64,000 bases of DNA from Buddleja alternifolia (GCA_019426215.1 CM033402.1:6697246-6761245), one strand, 5' to 3'; positions 24,388-36,028 are shown, numbered from the stretch's first letter. Notes: generated from the letters alone by a model not told the origin. Numbers and translations are program-made.

Positions 24388-24510
24388 CAAGGCTTGTCAA
24401 TCTAGTGGTATCAGCTTCCACTTTCATATGAGAGGCCATGAGTTCAGTTCCAAATTGTCACAAGTTATGGCTTTTATTTCTTTACTTGGAGTCTTATTAC
24501 GTGGCCCATG
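24388..24510 (+). mobile_element. tRNA-derived SINE
   Basis: Polymerase III promoter boxes are visible: A-box-like TCTAGTGGTATCAG (24402) and B-box-like GAGTTCAGTTCC (24440). The downstream body (CACAAGTTATGGC, TGGCCCATGATTAAA) matches the minus-strand copy at 32160-32285, which makes this a repeated family. Ends are approximate. Confidence 0.75.
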
Positions 24511-24829
24511 ATTAAAAACTATCTCCTCGGGTTTGTTGGGTCAAGGTATCCCTTTCATCTAAAATTAAAATAAAAAAAGAAAAAAAACTACAACTCATTT
24601 GAACAAAATAATTGATCAATTCAAGCACAATAGGAAATTAGAGTTGGTCTTTGTATAAATTTCCTACAATTTAATCTATCCTTCATAAGTTACAATGAAT
24701 CCAATAAAATCAATTGAGACACATTATAAATAAGACTATATCTCACATAATATATACCGATTCTCATTATAAAGTTCATTTTCTCGATTTGCAGCAAATG
24801 AATTTTTCTTCTTTTCTTTCTAGTTTTCT

Positions 24830-25450
24830 TTTTTGAAATATTTTTTTTCCTTTCTTTTAATAATCTAAAGTTTATTTTTTTTAAATAGTTTTTGTTTATA
24901 AAAGATTCTTTTATTCAATTTCAAAAATTTGTTCAAAATATATAATTTAAACATTTTCTAAGATATTTGATACTTTTAATCTTTTTTTTATTTTTGAACA
25001 ACAATTAATGAATTTTATAACAGTTTTCACATTTATTTAGATTTATTGTATAATTTAAATATTATACTATTCTATTTGTGTCAATATAAAACAATTTTAT
25101 TCAAGTTTAAAAACTTATTCTAAAATATTTAGTGCTTCATTTCATATAATGTGCCTTTTAATGTTTTCTTATAATAATTTGAACATTTCTTTAACATTTT
25201 TGTATAATTGAATATTAAATTATTCTATTTTTTCCAATAATTTTTTTTTATTCAAATTTATAGATTAGTTTAAAATGTATAAGTTTTAACATTTTCTTAA
25301 GTTTTAGACATTTATTTCTCATTTTTTTTAGATATTTATATATTTTTATAGAAATTGTAATATCAATTTATTATTCTTTTATATTTTGTATTGTTTGATA
25401 TTTTTATGATAGTTTTAATATTTATTTATACATTAAATTATTATATTATA
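24830..25450. repeat. Degenerate AT-rich tandem repeats of about 155-185 bp
   Basis: Phrases like TTTATTCAATTTCAAAAATT, followed by ACATTTTCTTA and a TATAATTTAAATATT block, recur near 24907, 25091 and 25244. The copies are poor, so the array is old. No function can be suggested. Confidence 0.45.
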
Positions 25451-25701
25451 TTTATCCCCTATTAAATTATTTAATTACTTCATTCCCTATCCTCTAATCA
25501 AGTATACTTTATTCCCCATCCTCTAATCAAGTATTTTCATCAGAGAATCAGAAGGCGTAGATGTAATTTACTCTAATATTAATTAGGATGGTGGTGTTAA
25601 GTTTCATGAATATATATTCTTCAATTAAAATAGAGGGGAATATAATCAGACTAAACAATAAAAATATACTTTTATAGTAAAAGATAAACATTTTGGGACA
25701 A

Positions 25702-26082
25702 TCTGAGATGTGAACTATGCCAGAGGGAAGAGGAAACTCGGAATCACATTTTCTTTAAATGTGAGTTTACTAAGGCAGTCATCCAACAAGTCTGGAGTAG
25801 AGTGAATTTGAAATGTAACAAGGAAGAGTGGGAGGCAGCTGTGGAGTGGGTAATAAAAATCAGTAAGGGTAAGTCGACCATGAGTTGTAAAAGAAGAGCC
25901 ATTTTTGCAGCCTTAGTTTATTTTGTGTGGATAGAAAGGAATAGGAGATGCTTTTTGAGAGAAAGTAGTAATGTGGATAATGTGGTAGGAAAGATATGGC
26001 AAGCAATAAGCTGTAAATTTTAGTTGTGATATGCTTGTATCTGTTTTGAAGGTTAATGAAATCTGCTTACATGTTCCAAAAA
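25702..26082 (+). mobile_element. 5'-truncated L1 LINE with 21-bp target site duplication
   Basis: The flanks 25681-25701 and 26083-26103 are identical over 21 bp. The insert encodes the C-terminal zinc-finger region of plant L1 reverse transcriptases (CELCQREEETRNHIFFKCEF, a C-x2-C...H...C pattern, then FAALVYFVWIERNRRCF and a stop at about 26023) and ends in a poly-A tail. The frame of the first part enters without a start codon, as expected from truncation. Confidence 0.93.
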
Positions 26083-27412
26083 AAGATAAACATTTTGGGA
26101 CAAATAAAAGTGAAATAGTTGACGTCTTTCACATGAAATGGTTGATTCCCATGTAAGTATTTTCAAATATTGATTACTTATGCCATCTTTCACACACACA
26201 TAAATTGTTATTAAAATATATTCTGAGCAATTGAGAATATGTTAGAAACACTCCTCATAGAAGCAGTATTAGAAACTTTGTGTTTTTGGTAATTTATATG
26301 TTCTGAAAATGGTTCCAAAAAGCTATTTTAGGAATTAATAACTCTTTTTGTTCATGAAAAAAATAGAAGAAAGAAAATGTTCACGATTATACCCCCTTTA
26401 TTCATCAATACAACATTCATCATAGATCAATTTAAGTAATTAATGTTCTTCCAGATACTGCTGAACACTCTGGAAGTTGCAAAGTTTGAAAATTAAGTAT
26501 TACATAGCTATATATTTTTGCTAGTTGATAGGACTATGTACTTGGGTCGATGTAAAGAGGTGAATGAGACAGTTGGAATTCGAAATTCAGCATAGATTTA
26601 AGTACATTACAAATAATCCAGCTAAATGAAAAAGAAAAACATTCCAATTAGCACAAGAATGAAAAAGTAAAAGTGTGAGGAAAATAAGACTAAAAAGTAA
26701 TTTTCTTAGCCTTGGCATTCCTCCTTTCCGTGGGAGAAGCATAAGAAGAAGCGGTGGGTGCAGAGGTTAACTATCCATCATTTGGATAGCTCACTTTTAT
26801 AGGGCCAAAAAGGTATTTGTTATAATATCTATATTGATTTGTAAGGAAAAATCTTGCACCTCTTTGCGAAACAACAATAACACATATATAGCCTCTTATT
26901 AATTTGATGAATTGATCAATAGATTAGTAGCTGAATAGGCAGCTACCTACTAAAGGTTAGTTATTAGCTTTAAACTTTAGCAGTTAGAATGACAATGGAG
27001 GGATGGAAATTCATTGACGACAGACATAATGTTTGTTCATATATTTAATTGTGCCTTCTATTTGCTAAGAATTTATAAAGTCGCAAAACTGAATGATACA
27101 AGTTGAAGTGTTATACATAAGGTGGAAATTAAAAGACCAACATTGCTATTACATGTTCTGTAATAAAGAGTTAAACGTAAGTTTAGAAGCTGCAAGGTGA
27201 AAAGTTTTAGCACATGGTGGAAAGTTGAAACGTGCAATTTTTGGATTAAGAGGTGGAAAGTTGAAATCATTATTCATTAATTATAAATGTCAAATTCTAA
27301 TTTTAATTGTAATATATAATCCTAAGTTTAATTGTAATTAGCAATAAGGGTAAAAAAGACAATTCACAATTGGAAGAAACACCTAGATTATCCACACTTT
27401 TAGTACAATGCA

Positions 27413-28758
27413 TGTCCATTCATTTTTTGTATTTATTTATAACTTTGTGTTTAAGAACTAAAATAATCAGGAGTATTGTAATAAAAGATAAATATATTAT
27501 AACTAATCTTGTAAGAACTTTAATATATAATGGAATTTTGTAATAATCAAACGACGAGAAATGACATTAGCACTCCAAATATATTATCGTGGGTTCATTA
27601 TGAAATTAAAATTCTTTCTGAAAATTAATGTGTAGTGGTTCTTCAATAGTAATCTTTGGAGATCTAAAATCAACTAAAGTTTTTCAGTACAAATTGTTAG
27701 ATGTCTAAGAGAGAAAAAATTCTCAATCTTACTCTATTTGAATTGTTGCATCCTTTTCTCATGGATGAATCCGAAGTGATTTAAGTAATTCAAGAAAAAA
27801 CTTCAGTAAAGAAGGGAAGATGAGAAGTTATACAATTATAATTAATGACCTAATTAACTAATAGTGAGTGTATCACTTTAGTAAATTGGAAACAAAAAGG
27901 CGAAACTAAATCATAGACCCGAAGAATAAAGTAAAACAAAGGTATGTTGAAAGTAGAAAATGTGAAGATGAGAAATGCCTTAAAAAAACAAAACAAAAGA
28001 CAAAAAAAGAGACAAGTGGATCTCCTTTAGAAAATCGAAAAAGAGAAAAAATAGAGTTGGCGTTCCAAAGAAAATCATCTTGCAATGTGGCACATATTTC
28101 ATGCATGTAATAGTTAATTAATATGTAATATTGATTGAATAGAGCTTGAATCATTAGTATATACCAAATGAAAAAATGCTTTTTTTTTTTTTTGGAATAT
28201 AAATTATCTTATGAAAAATATGATGAGTTGTTAGTATACAATTAAGAATACATCAAAATTATAGAGTATCAAATATAATATAGTATATTTTATATTTCTT
28301 TCATCAATGTTTCATACTCAAATTAGGATCTTAAAATATAGAAAATAAATTAATATTGACTCTACATGATGCGACCACTTGATTTCCTATATATTATTAC
28401 TCTAAGCATGGATACTTCAAAAGAAAATTAATTAGTATGCGATTTTTAACTTTGTTTTTCTTTTTTCCACCTTAGCTATTATATTATTATTCAATGGCTT
28501 GAGAGAGAAATTAATTATTATAAAACTCTTCAACTAATTTCTCTTTTCTCCACCTAAATGCAGTTACAACTATCGATTATTATGTTAATAATTGTAATGG
28601 TTGTTATTATTAATTTCAAGTGTAAAATAAGAAAAGACAATTAATATTAAACTCTTCAACTTATATATATTTCTTTTTTTCAGTATAAATTATTGCATAA
28701 GTTCTATCTAGTATATCGAAATTATTTTCTTTGAATATAACCGAGTGAGTGATACTAT
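27413..28758. other. AT-rich spacer
   Basis: No recognisable gene. Short open frames here show no family features. Confidence 0.45.
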
Positions 28759-28870
28759 CACTACAAAAAAAATACGCTATTACTACACTCTTCTCCCGAC
28801 GGTTTTAAGGGAGTGCAGCAAATCAAGACACATTCTCACACTTTCTAATGAAGTGTAGTACTACGATGAG
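28759..28870 (+). mobile_element. CACTA (En/Spm-type) element end
   Basis: CACTACAAAAAAAATACG at 28759 has the CACTA terminus and the A-rich subterminus of plant CACTA elements, followed by CCCGACGGTTTTAAGGGAGT and a GAAGTGTAGTA motif in the subterminal region. No opposite end was found, so the remainder is deleted or unrecognisable. Confidence 0.5.
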
Positions 28871-29599
28871 AAATTCATAATGTCAAATACTAATCAAGCC
28901 GACTTTTGTATTCAAATCATATAACATATTTTAATTCATGAATCGTAGATATTTATTTTTAAACCGAAAGATAATAACTTTAAAATAGACCAAAAAACAA
29001 ACTATGTATATGGATTGGATACTCTATTAAAATCCTCTTTGTAACTCTTTCCTTACAAGCGACCGAAAGTCTATTGGCTTTCTTGGTGGTACTTGGATTC
29101 CTAAGCCTTGCTTATGCATTGAGAAAGATCATCAGTAGTAAAACCATGCACCATCAACAATGATCTTAACATTTTTCGTCCCATGCCTTTGTTGGCTTGT
29201 TGAATGGGAGAAAATGTGTGGCTAGCAATTCTCATATGTCAATAGCAATGAACATGAATCTAGATATATCTAAAACAGCACCAAAGTAAGTTGAAATTTA
29301 TGGGCATTGGATCGGCACCTATATATGATCATGACTTTATTCAAATTGATGCTTTGATGGCTGATCTTGGAAGGAGACATTATTGAGCAACTTGATCTCA
29401 TCAGTAATGATTTTCTCCAATCCAACCTTGTCCTTCAAAATATGAGTACGTATAAAGAGAATTTTATTAAGATTAATGATTCCACATTCTCTCTATTTGG
29501 GAGATTTTTCTCACTGTAAAGCCCATTGGAATTCAAAAATTGATAGAGAATATTTATAGTAGTTGAAATGAAAAGGTTAAGAGAAAGACATCATTTCAT
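28871..29599. other. Unassigned region between CACTA end and the 192-bp duplication
   Basis: The part 29040-29480 has more balanced composition and looks like a decayed gene fragment, but every frame is closed and I do not recognise a protein. Confidence 0.35.
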
Positions 29600-29733
29600 A
29601 AATGCAATCAATGAGATTTTTAAACATCTTTTCTTTTGTGTAGGTGGATGAAAGGTGAGGAGGTGGAAAGTATTTTATTTTCTATTAACTCTTTAAACTT
29701 CCATTGTAGCTGAAAGGTGAGAAGTTGGAGAGG

Positions 29734-29778
<45 letters not shown>

Positions 29779-30775
29779 GTTAGATTAGAGAAAACCCCGT
29801 AGGGAACTTGTATTATTGAGTAACATATTTATAGAGTAACAAGAGAGAGAGAATACAAGAAAACCCTAAACTATAAAGAAGGTAAAAGATAAATAAGGTA
29901 ATAAGAATACTAGTCTAACTATAAAAGCAATAATAATACTAATCTAATTAGGAGAGCAATAATAATATCTAACACTCCCCCGCAGTCGAAACGTGAAAGT
30001 CTTGAACATTGAGACTGAACTAAAAATCGAGAAAAGATGTTACGACAGTCCGGGCATAAGGAATGCTTAGTAGAGAGATTTTGACGAATACGTTTCTCAA
30101 GGTGGAGCAGTTTCGTCTGGAAATCATTAAATAAGGCGGTGGTTCGACGAAGACGCTTCTCAATGTGGAACAATTTCGTCTGAAAACCATTAAATAAGGC
30201 GGCGACTCCAAGTCCTTGTTTTTCCAAAGGTGAGCGGCGACAGCATAAACAAAGATAAAGAAAAAAAACTACCCTAAACTAAACTAGATAAGGTGCGCCG
30301 GACAGGGTCGGCGACTTGAGGATGCAGAAGCGAGAGATCGAGATACCACGGCTCGAAGCCATGGCTCTGATACCATGTTAGATTAGAAAAAACCCCGTAG
30401 AGAACTTGTATTATTGAGTAACATATTTATAGAGTTACAAGAGAGAGAGAATACAAGAAAACTCTAAACTATAAAGAAGGTAAAAGATAAATAAGGTAAT
30501 AAGAATTCTAGTCTAACTAGGAAAGCAATAATAATACTAATTTAATTAATTAGGAGAGCAATAATAATATCTAACAATTATTATTATTATTATTTAAATG
30601 CAATCAAGGAGACTTTTAAACATCTTTTCTTTTGTGTAGGTAGATGAAAGGTGAGGAGGTGGAAAGTATTTTATTTCCTATTAACTCTTTAAACTTCCAT
30701 TGTAGCTGAAAGGTGAGAAGTTGGAGAGGTTTATTCTTCTTCTTCTTATAATTATTATTATTAAGGGTTATTTCA
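29600..30775 (+). repeat. 192-bp direct duplication interrupted by a TRIM element
   Basis: The segment 29600-29777 (AAATGCAATCAA..., GTGTAGGTGGATGAAAGG..., ending in an ATT microsatellite) recurs at 30596-30775. The offset is 996 bp; subtracting the 799-bp TRIM and its 5-bp TSD leaves 192 bp, so the duplication came first (or is independent) and the TRIM landed in the ATT run between the copies. Confidence 0.85.
29778..30576 (-). mobile_element. Complete TRIM (terminal-repeat retrotransposon in miniature)
   Basis: Two direct LTRs, 29778-29974 (197 bp) and 30376-30576 (201 bp), both TGTTAGAT...ATCTAACA, in a 799-bp element with perfect 5-bp TSD ATTAT. On the minus strand the primer binding site TGGTATCAGAGCC (30363-30375) follows the right LTR, complementary to initiator tRNA-Met, and the purine tract CTGCGGGGGAG precedes the left LTR. 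The roughly 400-bp inside has an open frame (30227-29919, minus) containing two tandem copies of an ALFNxFQTKLxHxEKR peptide, encoded by a duplicated 57-bp unit; no gag, protease or polymerase. It must move in trans. Confidence 0.93.
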
Positions 30776-30799
30776 ATAGATAATTGGGGTCAGAAAGGT

Positions 30800-30853
30800 A
30801 ATATCATAATTGGAACAAACAATAAGATATCCACACTTTTAGTATAGTATAGA
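30800..30853 (-). mobile_element. Helitron 5' terminus on the minus strand
   Basis: Reversed, 30853 leftward reads TCTATACTATACTAAAAGTG then TGGATATC, a typical Helitron 5' end inserted before T on the plus strand (30854). Its subterminal sequence is shared with the less well kept end at about 27388-27412. The only 3' end found on this strand is at 23882. Confidence 0.6.
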
Positions 30854-31116
30854 TTACTGAACATATATTTCTATATAATATGTGTGTGTGTATATATAAA
30901 AATATGATTTACCAAATAAAATGATGAAAAGGAAAACTGTTAATGCATTTTATTTTACATAATTCAATTTCTCAAAAATGGTGAAAAAAATTAAAAAAGA
31001 AAAAGGAAATACCTTAAAGAGGTATCATTTAATTATTTTTTCACCAAGTTCTTATTCACCAAGTTCAGTAGAAGTTGTCATGTTATCATTTAATTATTTT
31101 TTCACATCCGTGTATG

Positions 31117-31514
31117 CAGGGACGGAGCTAGGAATTTTATTGAGGGGGGAGATTATTGTGGTATAATTATATACTCTTTTTTTTTTGCCAGATAGACGAA
31201 GGATTCAAGTGGGGTGTCCCCGCGGTACGGTACGCTATATTTAAGAGGAAAAATATAATAAGGAATTTGGTTCAATTACAACTTTTGACATACTTTATAC
31301 TCTTATATCTCTTTCGTTAAAGCCAGAATTTTGGGGTGGGGGGGGGGGGGGGCGAACTCAAAGAAAAGGGAGAAAGAAAGTGTAATATTTTTCGATTTTG
31401 AGAGGGGCAAAATTCAAATATCAAAAATTTTGTAAGGTAAAAAAATTAATTTCTCAAAATTAGGGGGGGGGGGGGGGCAAGCGCACCCTCCAGCCCCCCT
31501 TGGCTCCAGTCCTG
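31117..31514. mobile_element. hAT-type MITE, 398 bp, perfect 8-bp TSD
   Basis: Ends CAGGGACGGAGCTAGG and CAGGACTGGAGCCAAGG (right end reversed), with target duplication CGTGTATG at 31109-31116 and 31515-31522. The interior has two long G runs (about 31340-31352 and 31465-31477). No coding capacity. Confidence 0.9.
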
Positions 31515-31522
31515 CGTGTATG

Positions 31523-32049
31523 CCAACGACAAGCACATGGATTGTGTTTGAGACTTTGAGTACATTCGCCACACTAATGTGATTCAGATTAAGCAGGCTT
31601 GATGGAGAAGATAAGCTAAGCCACTGCAGACTGGGATGAGTTCGAGCTTTGTATGAATTCTAGTTTTATTTTCAGCAATATGCGTGTTATATTAATTAAC
31701 GTCTCTTTACTTATTAGTTATTATGGATCTTTTGGCTTATGAAGTGGAAGTTTATATATTTTTAAATCTTTTATTTGGATTTATATTTGTTTGTTCTGAA
31801 TTATAAATCATGATGTTTTATTACAAAATTGAGGTTTATATCTAAAAATTACCGATGACTTTGCCACGATTACACATAAGCATGTGTTGTTGAGATTGAG
31901 CGTTTTTTTTTTTGAGTGCGGTCGAGTTTTATTTACGATTTTACTAAGACGAACGTTTTTTAATGGTACAATACAAATAACATAGGCTCCATTTTATCAC
32001 GTATGTTTGAGCTATATACAAATGAAGTTATTTTCTATGTTTCTCTTTT
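31523..32049. other. AT-rich spacer
   Basis: No feature could be supported. Confidence 0.45.
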
Positions 32050-32285
32050 CTTTTCTTTTTTTTTTTAATATGAGCCATACAGACACTATAAAACTTTAAA
32101 TAAGAAGAAGAAAATTCACGGCTTGTGACATCTTTTTTTTTTCTTTTTTAATCATGGGCCACACAGACACTATAAAACTTTAACTAAGGAGAAGAAAAGT
32201 CACAGCTTGTCACAGTTTGAGATTGAACCCATACCTTCCACATGAGAGTGGAAGCTGATAACACTAGGCTAACAAGCCTTGGGTT
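32050..32285 (-). mobile_element. tRNA-derived SINE with a partial tandem copy of its 3' part
   Basis: On the minus strand: AGGCTTGTTAGCCTAGTG with A-box, GGGTTCAATCTC as B-box, then CACAGCTTGTGACTT...GTGTGGCCCATG, matching the family at 24388. The 3' body occurs twice (32160-32215 and 32070-32130) separated by a T-rich run, suggesting insertion next to, or slippage within, an earlier copy. Confidence 0.75.
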
Positions 32286-33589
32286 CTATGTTTCTCTTTT
32301 AAAGGATTTCAAGTAGGTTCATCGTAGCAATAATACTAAGTATTTCAAAAACAACTTAAATATTTCGATTGTTCCTTTTTCCTTAGAATAATTGAAAGAA
32401 CGGAAATATTCTGGAGTGCCCATTTTCCTTGAAAGAACCAGAAAGAAATCGACCATATCAAAATTTAACCTATGTGAAATCCATTGAAATAGCTTCAATT
32501 TTTTGGCTTCATCCTTCATATCATCTTCATCAGTGGATATTTAGTGGACACATTCTGACTTATAGACAATATTAATTGATACTTCTATCACTTTGCTATA
32601 TTCCATTTTATCTCTTTCCTTTAGTTTTTGGTAGTTTGATGAAGATAGATAGATTAAATGTTTCTTTATTACTGGAGGCATGGAGCAACTGTTGTAGTTA
32701 ATCATATCATATGAATCTTTATATCCTTGTACCATCAACACCTAATGTCAGGGACAGATCCAGGAATGACTTCTTGGAGAGGCTGAATTTCCATTAAAGT
32801 AAATTTTTTTGAGAATATTTAGGAATATATATTCAAATTTATTTTAATTTTAACAAATAAATAAAATAAAAATTATCATGTATAAGTATAACAAAAAGAA
32901 TTTTCAATAAACTCATAGTACTTTCGAAATATACAAGCAAATTCTTCAAAAAAAATAAATATCGAAGTTGTATACAACATTCTTTCATGTCATAAAATTA
33001 ATGTAAAATAGACTCCGGATCCATTTTCTCCGCAATTTTTATATCTATGTAAGTAACCAAACAAATTGCAAGGTATTTATCTCCCGTCTTGTTTCTCAGT
33101 CTATTTTTCACCTATTTCATGGCTAAAAAGGACCTCTTAGTTGTTAGGAGAACTACCCAATCAATAAATGAACAAATACTTTCAACTATAGATAATTAAT
33201 ATAAACTTGAAAATAAACAAAAAAAATTCTATATTGAAAAATTAAGTAATTTATTTACTAAATCTCTTTCAAGTTTATAAAATAATATAGTACAATCAAT
33301 TTATATTCTAATTTAATGATTGTCCTTAGATTTATTCATTTCTTGTATATTTTTCCTTCTAAACAATACTTTTTGGAAAAGTATTTTGTTAATTCTAACT
33401 CTAATAACTGCGGAAGAAAATTTTAGAAGGAAGGTTTTTGTTAATTATAATCATAATAAGTATAGAAAGAGAAATTCAAAAAAGAAATTAGAATTGTTGA
33501 CAATTCAACTAATTTATTTAATGGTAATTACCTTTTTAATCCTTTTCTTTTAATAATTAATTACCTTTCTAATCAAAGTAATAACATTG
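32286..33589. other. AT-rich spacer with an isolated hAT-like end
   Basis: At 32750 the sequence CAGGGACAGATCCAGGAAT resembles the terminus of the hAT MITE at 31117, but no partner end was found. The rest is unassigned. Confidence 0.4.
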
Positions 33590-33598
33590 GATAAAAGT

Positions 33599-34084
33599 GG
33601 GGCTAATCTCATTTTTGGTCCCGGGAACGAGTACACATTTAGTCCCTCGCTTTATTAAAATGTCATATTGAGTCCTATAAGTTCTAAAAAGCCTCACTTT
33701 TGGTCGCAACCAAATATTCTGTCCAAAACTTAACGATCACTCCGTTAGTCAACATTTTGACCCATTTTTTTGGGGAGAATTCACGCGTAAATGCAATCAC
33801 ACATAAAATTCACGCGTAAATGCAATCACACATACATTATATTCAATATTATGATGTTTTCATTTAATATCACTATCAAGTGTTATTCAAGTACAAAATC
33901 TCCCCAAAAAGTTGGTCAAAATGTTGACTAACGGAGTTGGCCGTTAAGTTTTGGACGGAATATTCGGTTGGGACAAAAAGTGAGATATTTTTTAAAGTTA
34001 TGGGATGTAATGTGAAACTTTCATAAAACGGGGAACTAAATGTGTACTCGTGCCCACTTACGGGACGAAAAATGAGATTTACCC
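33599..34084. mobile_element. Mutator-type MITE, 486 bp, perfect TSD
   Basis: Left end GGGGCTAATCTCATTTTTGG, right end reversed GGGTAAATCTCATTTTTCG. TSD GATAAAAGT at 33590-33598 and 34085-34093 (the next base also matches). Long complementary arms including GACTCCGTTAGTCAACATTTTG-like sequence and its complement around 33740 and 33920. The centre holds a short tandem repeat (TTCACGCGTAAATGCAATC, twice, 33779-33830). Confidence 0.88.
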
Positions 34085-34954
34085 GATAAAAGTGGCATCA
34101 TAAGGGTGAAAGCGTGCATTTTAAAATTGAAAAGTGGGCTAATAAAAAAATAAAAACTTATATAAAGAGGGCAGGGGAATTCAAACCTGGGCTAACAAAA
34201 AATAAAAAATTATTGTTTCGAATTAAAAACAAACTGGACTAGGGAAGTATTTTGAGTGGTCGATCCAAGCCTCTTGATAATTCACAACTTAGAATTATCT
34301 AATAGCCTCTGCCTATATATGCTAAATGTGGCTTATGACTTGAGTTAATTTCGTTAAATGATTCACGCAACAACAACAGAAAATATATTAAAATTGAAGC
34401 AGTTAATCAACACTTAAAAGCTTGAACATAAGTATACCTCCATGAATTCTTCGATGAATTCTTCTTGATACAAGAAACGAATACTCGTATGCAAAGTTGC
34501 TAACCAGCTAATCTATACTACTGACTATTTACTCTAAAATTTAAACTAATCCTAACTACGCCTAAGATTACTAAAGCTATTGAAAGAAAGAAATTTTGCA
34601 GATTGTGTTTTTTTGTCTGATTCTTCTTGATCCCCCCTTTTTTTCTTTTTGTTTGCGCCTATATACTCCCACCTTCTTTCCGGTTTATTGCAACTTCCAC
34701 GTTCTCCTCCTCCTCCGAAACTGCTACCAATTTCTTCTTTAAATTTCTTCGTTTGGCGCCTGCTTGCTAATATTGGATCAACTGTTGGGCTCTTGTTATA
34801 TTTAGCCCATATTCTTTTCGAGTCAATCATTCAGATGTTTGGGCTACATTATTTGCAAGTCCATCTGATTTTGTCGGAATTATCCCTTTCGTAGGCCTTA
34901 TTCGGATATAGGCCCACATCCAATTTTTGCTTAAGTGTAAACAATTATATAAAG
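34085..34954. other. Spacer without confirmed gene
   Basis: Two open frames overlap on opposite strands at 34552-34894; neither resembles a known family. The stretch 34600-34920 is less AT-rich and may be a gene relic, but nothing supports an assignment. Confidence 0.35.
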
Positions 34955-35046
34955 AGGGCAGGGGGATTCAAACCCTTGCCCTTCAGTGTCTCGCTGGAAA
35001 TTGAGCTCCTAAAGTCTGGACTTTTGCCAACTCCGCCACAATAATT
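34955..35046 (-). mobile_element. tRNA-Leu-like SINE, copy 1
   Basis: Reversed, it reads GTGGCGGAGTTGGCAAAAG (A box) through CCAGACTTTAGGAGC to GGGCAAGGGTTTGAATCC (B box), close to a class II tRNA-Leu. It lacks a matching acceptor stem, and an almost identical second copy follows at 35589, so it is a SINE or tRNA relic, not a working tRNA gene. Confidence 0.7.
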
Positions 35047-35053
35047 TTTGTCC

Positions 35054-35501
35054 GGGAAATTGCACTTCACGTCCCATAACTTTCCCCGAATTGGTCCCAC
35101 TCGTTACCCAAGTCTCACATTGCGTCCCATATCTTCAAAAAATCTCAAATTTGGTCTCATTCATCCATTTCCATCTATTTTTAACGGTCAACTTCATTAG
35201 TCAACCCTTTGACCAATTTTTTTGGGGAAAAATTCGTGCATAAATGCACTCACACATGGATTACATTCATTATTACGATATTTTTATTCAATATCACGTG
35301 TCACTCATGCACAAAATTACCCTGAAAAAATTGGTCAAGGGTTGACTAACGGAGTTGACCGTTAGAAATAGATAGAAATGGACGGATGAGACCAAATGTG
35401 AGACATTTTGAAAGTTATAGGACTAAATGTGAGAAATTCGTAACGAATGGGATCAAAATTGAATTCGGAGAAAGTTATGGGACGTGTAGTGCAATTTTCC
35501 C
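35054..35501. mobile_element. Mutator-type MITE, 448 bp, perfect 9-bp TSD
   Basis: Ends GGGAAATTGCACTTCACGTC and, reversed, GGGAAAATTGCACTACACG; TSD TTTTTGTCC at 35045-35053 and 35502-35510. Arms pair over most of their length, and the organisation (AGTCAACCCTTTGACC, AATATCACGTGTCAC) parallels the element at 33599, so they are related families. It interrupts the first copy of a duplicated SINE unit. Confidence 0.9.
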
Positions 35502-35588
35502 TTTTTGTCCTATTCATGAAACTGAATAGATAGATTTTTTGGGGGGGCATATTATAAAATTATTCCTACCCTAGTGCAAAAATTTGAA

Positions 35589-35775
35589 ATGGATTCAAAC
35601 CCTTGCCCTCCAGTCTCTCGCTGGAAATTGAGCTCCTAAAGTCTGGACTTTTGCCAACTCCACCACAACAATTTTTGTCCTATTCTGAAACTGAATAGAT
35701 ATATTTTTTTTTTTTTTTGGGGGGGGCATATTATAAAATTATTCCTACCCTAGTGCAAAAATTTGAAATCTGCCC
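35589..35775 (-). repeat. Second copy of the SINE-containing tandem unit
   Basis: Repeats 34955-35053 plus 35511-35588 (uninterrupted by the MITE): tRNA-Leu-like part, then TATTCTGAAACTGAATAGATA, a G run and CATATTATAAAATTATTCC. The unit is about 180 bp; copy 1 was later split by the MITE. Confidence 0.8.
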
Positions 35776-35823
35776 CCCGCCCCTGCCTATTGTATTGAAT
35801 GAAGGAACTTTAAGAATCAGTCA

Positions 35824-35960
35824 GACCATCTTCAATGTGGAGAGTTAAAATGGTGCAACTTTTGTACCATTTAGTGCAGCTACAATACTTCACTCCAACG
35901 TACTACACTATCTTTTGCAACAAATTAATCTTTCATATTGATACGCCCATAATTTTCAGT
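35824..35960. mobile_element. Harbinger-like MITE fragment
   Basis: GACCATCTTCAATGTGGAGAG followed by ATGGTGCAACTTTTG matches, in reverse, the right end of the element at 58878-59792. Only one end is present. Confidence 0.5.
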
Positions 35961-36028
35961 TATATTATTGAGCCTCGTTTAGGTATGTGCCATATTAATC
36001 CATGACAATTTGAGCTAGAAATGGGGAG

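Larger units (their letters stand above)
23882..27412 (-). mobile_element. Candidate Helitron on the minus strand (extent uncertain)
   Basis: On the minus strand the left end reads CACGTGCAACACACGT (hairpin), then CTTTATACTAG at 23882, followed by T: a good Helitron 3' end. On the right, ACTAAAAGTGTGGATA at about 27388-27404 is the subterminal sequence of a Helitron 5' end. An alternative, better preserved 5' end lies at 30853. Contents: a SINE, degenerate AT-rich repeats, a truncated L1, and near 26693-26775 (minus) a short exon-like stretch ending ERRNAKAKKITF then stop. No RepHel helicase is visible. Confidence 0.45.

Noticed and set aside
32748..33060. Complete second hAT MITE starting CAGGGACAGATCCAGG
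   Set aside because: No inverted partner end or 8-bp TSD could be found, so only an isolated end is noted.
34955..35046. Functional tRNA-Leu gene
   Set aside because: No intact acceptor stem or proper anticodon arm, and it is repeated as part of a longer SINE unit.
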